From assembly GCF_008014695.1 (NCBI RefSeq), contig NZ_VOXE01000004.1, positions 372,001 through 436,000 on the forward strand: a DNA stretch of 64,000 bases, given 5' to 3'. A program made the translations under genes and the position numbers. The notes beneath the pieces are model-generated. The model searched no databases. It had not been told where the DNA came from and worked only from the letters and a program-made list of their open reading frames with translations. Numbering within the stretch: position 1 is the stretch's first letter; each line of letters begins with the position of its first letter. The stretch comes from Chryseobacterium sp. (GTDB taxonomy: Bacteria > Bacteroidota > Bacteroidia > Flavobacteriales > Weeksellaceae). Below, piece by piece: positions 61,465-64,000 of this stretch.

Positions 61465-62115
61465 ATGTTTCTGGATCTTATCTTCCCGAACCGCTGCCTG
61501 GAATGCAACCGAATCATCAGTGCTGACGAACTGGTCTGTGCACTTTGTGTTGAGCAAGTTCATTTTACCCATCACGATTTCTGCGAAAATAATTTACTAA
61601 CAGAATCCTGCAGACTTCAGTTTCCGGTAGAACATGCTTTTGCGCTGATGCAGTTTGAAGAAGAAAGTTTGAGCCGCAAGATCGTTCATCAGCTGAAATA
61701 CGGAAAACGCGAAAAAGTGGGAAAAATACTGGCAAATTGGGTTTCAGAAAGAATTGATTTCAGAGAAAGCAAACCGGATTTGATGGTTACAGTGCCGCTC
61801 CATCCTAAAAAACTCAGGGAAAGAGGTTATAACCAGCTTCATCTTTTTACAGAGACGCTGTCGGCGAATTTTAAGATACCCTTTGATCATCATCTAATCA
61901 AAAGAAATTTTTACCGTAAAGCACAGGCGAAAAGAGCTAAATTGGAGCGTGCAGAAACAGATTACCTGTTTTCAGTGACAAAACCCGTTTCCGGAAAACA
62001 CATTATGATCATCGATGACGTTTTCACCACCGGCAATACGATGAGTTCCGTTGCGTGGGAACTTCTGAAAGCCGGAGAAAATAAAATTTCGGTGTTGGTA
62101 ATGGCGCTGGATTAA
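61465..62115 (+). CDS. ComF-family phosphoribosyltransferase-like protein
   Basis: 216 residues. N-terminal zinc-ribbon-type CLECNRIISADELVCALC, then IVHQLKYGKREKVGKIL and TVPLHPKKLRERGYNQL. The C-terminal phosphoribosyltransferase loop IMIIDDVFTTGNTMSSVAWE binds PRPP. ComF proteins take part in DNA uptake and related nucleotide metabolism. It converges on upp with 5 bases between them. Confidence 0.85.
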   Translation: MFLDLIFPNRCLECNRIISADELVCALCVEQVHFTHHDFCENNLLTESCRLQFPVEHAFALMQFEEESLSRKIVHQLKYGKREKVGKILANWVSERIDFRESKPDLMVTVPLHPKKLRERGYNQLHLFTETLSANFKIPFDHHLIKRNFYRKAQAKRAKLERAETDYLFSVTKPVSGKHIMIIDDVFTTGNTMSSVAWELLKAGENKISVLVMALD

Positions 62116-62120
62116 GGAGC

Positions 62121-62771
62121 TTACCGCTGAAGTTTTTCGCCGTAACTGAGATCTCCTGCATCGCCCAACCCCGGACTGATATAGCCTTTTGACGTCAGAT
62201 TTTCATCAATGACTCCAACCCAAATTTTGGCTTCAGGATAGGCAGCCCGTATTGTTTCTACCCCCTGCCGGGAAGCTATTGCGGCGACAATGTGAAGTTG
62301 AGTGGGTTTTCCATGATTCAGCAGGTCTTTAATGGCCTCAATCAGACTTGCGCCGGTCGCCAACATCGGGTCCGCAACAATTAAAGGTCGTCCGTCGATA
62401 TTCGGACATGTTAAATAATCCTGTTTGATGGAGAAATAGTCGTTTGCGTCGTGCTGTCTGTACGCTGCCACAAAACCGCAGTCTGCTTTATCGAGATAGT
62501 TTAAAATTCCCTGAAACAACGGAACCCCAGCTCTTAAAATCGTTGTAATAACCGGCTGAACGGCAATTTCCTTTACTTTCAGTTTGTCAAGAGGTGTCGT
62601 AATTTCAATTTCTTTCTGTTCCAGGCCTTTGCTGATCTCGAAAGCGGCAATCTCGCCGATTCTTTCCATATTTCTGCGGAACTTCATGCGGTCGTTCTGC
62701 AGTTCTACATTTCGAAGTTCGTTGATCCAGGTATTGATCAGGGAAAAATTATCAGATAAAACGGTAATCAT
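62121..62771 (-). CDS. upp: Uracil phosphoribosyltransferase
   Basis: 217 residues from the ATG at 62771 (MITVLSDNFSLINTWINELR); the open frame upstream crosses the der terminator and is not coding. PRPP-binding loop ADPMLATGASLIEAI (about residues 140-154), uracil site GYISPGLGDAGDLSYG. It makes UMP from uracil and PRPP in pyrimidine salvage, in the cytosol. Confidence 0.92.
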   Translation of the reverse strand: MITVLSDNFSLINTWINELRNVELQNDRMKFRRNMERIGEIAAFEISKGLEQKEIEITTPLDKLKVKEIAVQPVITTILRAGVPLFQGILNYLDKADCGFVAAYRQHDANDYFSIKQDYLTCPNIDGRPLIVADPMLATGASLIEAIKDLLNHGKPTQLHIVAAIASRQGVETIRAAYPEAKIWVGVIDENLTSKGYISPGLGDAGDLSYGEKLQR

Positions 62772-62811
62772 AGCAGTTAATATGAGGCAAAGTTCGTTAA
62801 AAAAATATTTC

Positions 62812-62844
62812 AAAAAAAAGCCTTTCAGAAAAATCTGAAAGGCT
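62812..62844 (-). terminator. Rho-independent terminator after der
   Basis: A perfect 11-base stem AGCCTTTCAGA/TCTGAAAGGCT with a T-rich loop on the minus strand and a T8 tract. It lies 6 bases after the der stop codon and separates der from upp. Confidence 0.9.
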
Positions 62845-62850
62845 GATGTT

Positions 62851-64000
62851 TTATTTCTGGCGGAAGTAGACTTCAATCGGTACTCCGGTAAAGCCGAACT
62901 GCTTGCGCAGCTGGTTTTCGGTAAACCTTTTGTACGCTTCCTTCACATACTGCGGAAGGTTGCAGAAGAATACAAACTGCGGACTCGGAGTCGGGAGCTG
63001 GACGCAGTATTTTATTTTCACATATTTCCCTTTAATTGCAGGCGGCGGCGTGTGTTCGAAAACCGGAAGCATTACTTCGTTCAGTTTTGAGGTCTTGATT
63101 TTCTTAGCCCTGTTTTCATAGACTTCCATTGCCACTTCTACCGATTTCAGAATTCTCTGTTTCGTTAAAGCGGAGATGAAAAGAATCGGAATATCGGTAA
63201 ACTGTCCGATTTTATCTTTGATCTGATTTTCGAAATCACGGGTGGTATTGGTGTGTTTATCTTCAACCAAATCCCACTTGTTCACCACGATTACAATGCC
63301 TTTTCTGTTTTTCTGTGCCAAACCGAAAATATTCATGTCCTGAGATTCCCAACCCAAAGTGGCATCCACCATAATGATGACCACATCTGAATATTCGATG
63401 GAACGGATGGAACGCATCACGGAATAAAATTCAAGATCTTCCTTTACTTTGGCTTTACGGCGCATTCCCGCTGTATCGACCAAAACAAATTCATGTCCGA
63501 ACTTATTGTACAACGTCTGAATGGAATCTCTTGTAGTTCCCGCAACATCGGTTACGATATTTTGTTCTTTATCAAGAAGCGCGTTGGTTAAAGTAGATTT
63601 CCCCACATTCGGTCTTCCAGCGATCGTAATTTTTGGCAGGCCTTCAAAAGGATCTTTATAATCGGTTGTAGGGAATTCATTTACGATATCATCCAGCAAT
63701 TCTCCTGTTCCGGAACCGGTTGCCGAAGAAAGCGTGAAATATTTTTCGATTCCCAACTGGTAAAATTCGGTGGCGGCAAGTTCTTCTTTTGCTGAATCCA
63801 CTTTGTTGATGGTTACATAAATGGGTTTGTTGGAACGGCGAAGCATTTCGAAAATTTCCTGGTCGGTATCAGTCAGGCCTTCTTCCACATTCAGCATGAA
63901 AATAATAGAGGTAGCCTCATCGATGGCGAGCTGAACCTGTTTTGAAATTTCTTCCTGAAAGACATCTTCGGTATTTACTTCATAGCCACCGGTATCAATC
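62851..64000 (-). CDS. der: GTPase Der (partial, 5' end outside window)
   Basis: The frame is open from the right edge to the stop at 62851 (about 382 codons, of about 435 in full). It opens with DTGGYEVNTEDVFQEE, the G3 motif of GTPase domain 1, then VTINKVDSAKE. Domain 2 has GRPNVGKSTLTNALL (G1), VDTAGMRRKAKVKED (G3) and VVNKWDLVEDK (G4). A KH-like C-terminal domain ends in FTGVPIEVYFRQK. Der (EngA) is a double-GTPase ribosome assembly factor for the 50S subunit. The N-terminal P-loop of domain 1 is outside the window. Confidence 0.93.
   Translation of the reverse strand, partial: IDTGGYEVNTEDVFQEEISKQVQLAIDEATSIIFMLNVEEGLTDTDQEIFEMLRRSNKPIYVTINKVDSAKEELAATEFYQLGIEKYFTLSSATGSGTGELLDDIVNEFPTTDYKDPFEGLPKITIAGRPNVGKSTLTNALLDKEQNIVTDVAGTTRDSIQTLYNKFGHEFVLVDTAGMRRKAKVKEDLEFYSVMRSIRSIEYSDVVIIMVDATLGWESQDMNIFGLAQKNRKGIVIVVNKWDLVEDKHTNTTRDFENQIKDKIGQFTDIPILFISALTKQRILKSVEVAMEVYENRAKKIKTSKLNEVMLPVFEHTPPPAIKGKYVKIKYCVQLPTPSPQFVFFCNLPQYVKEAYKRFTENQLRKQFGFTGVPIEVYFRQK

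Noticed and set aside
1-64000. tRNA, rRNA, CRISPR array, prophage or intact IS
   Set aside because: Looked for cloverleaf and rRNA landmarks, regular direct repeats and transposase or integrase frames on both strands and saw none.

Overview
The window is a stretch of a Bacteroidota chromosome, most likely Flavobacteriia and close to Chryseobacterium/Kaistella (family Weeksellaceae). Evidence: moderately AT-rich DNA; a PorZ-like type IX secretion protein with a C-terminal sorting domain; lineage-typical families (DUF6341/DUF6427, DUF1684, DUF2147, OstA-like, HMA-AraC regulators); and many candidate promoters with the Bacteroidota -7 box TAnnTTTG. I see no rRNA, tRNA, CRISPR array, prophage or intact insertion sequence. 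Both edges cut genes: the 3' end of recG on the left and the GTPase gene der on the right. About 65 genes are supported.

Layout. 1-1.5 kb: recG end and small secreted/membrane proteins. 1.7-7.3 kb: a minus-strand light-signalling module (AraC regulator, single-domain response regulator, CHASE3-PAS histidine kinase, bacteriophytochrome, heme oxygenase). 7.6-19.8 kb: housekeeping genes (dapA, split 5'-nucleotidase, porZ, recO, mqo, gpsA, M23 peptidase, lipoprotein hydrolase). 19.8-29.8 kb: a complete Kdp potassium-uptake locus with two small peptides, KdpA/B/C, an outer-membrane porin, a stand-alone KdpD sensor half, a separate histidine kinase and an NtrC-type regulator. 30-33 kb: a TetR-controlled operon with YqhD-like aldehyde reductase and a DJ-1/Hsp31-like protein, with a clear operator. 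33-41.5 kb: tex, OstA-like, fur, kup, pdhB, DUF2147. 41.6-45.8 kb: envelope glycosyltransferases, a flippase-like protein and phosphatidylserine synthase. 45.8-52.1 kb: exonuclease, FAH-family hydrolase, universal stress protein, DUF6341/6427, DUF3109, MgtC, trigger factor. 52.2-55.6 kb: a TonB-dependent receptor with a lipoprotein and a Cys/His-rich small protein. 55.6-64 kb: ABC-F ATPase, DUF4230, a nuclease-like hypothetical, LuxE-like acyltransferase, LpxH, QueD, ComF, Upp, Der.

The most coherent systems are (i) the red-light sensing operon, which carries its own chromophore-making enzyme; (ii) the Kdp locus, in which the usual KdpD/KdpE pair is replaced by a split sensor plus an NtrC-family regulator; and (iii) the reactive-aldehyde operon with its palindromic operator. 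The window is otherwise mostly core genome. The candidate promoter boxes settle several start codons and suggest that two genes (queD and the Cys/His-rich protein) are nearly leaderless. Family assignments rest on motif recognition by eye; no database search was run.
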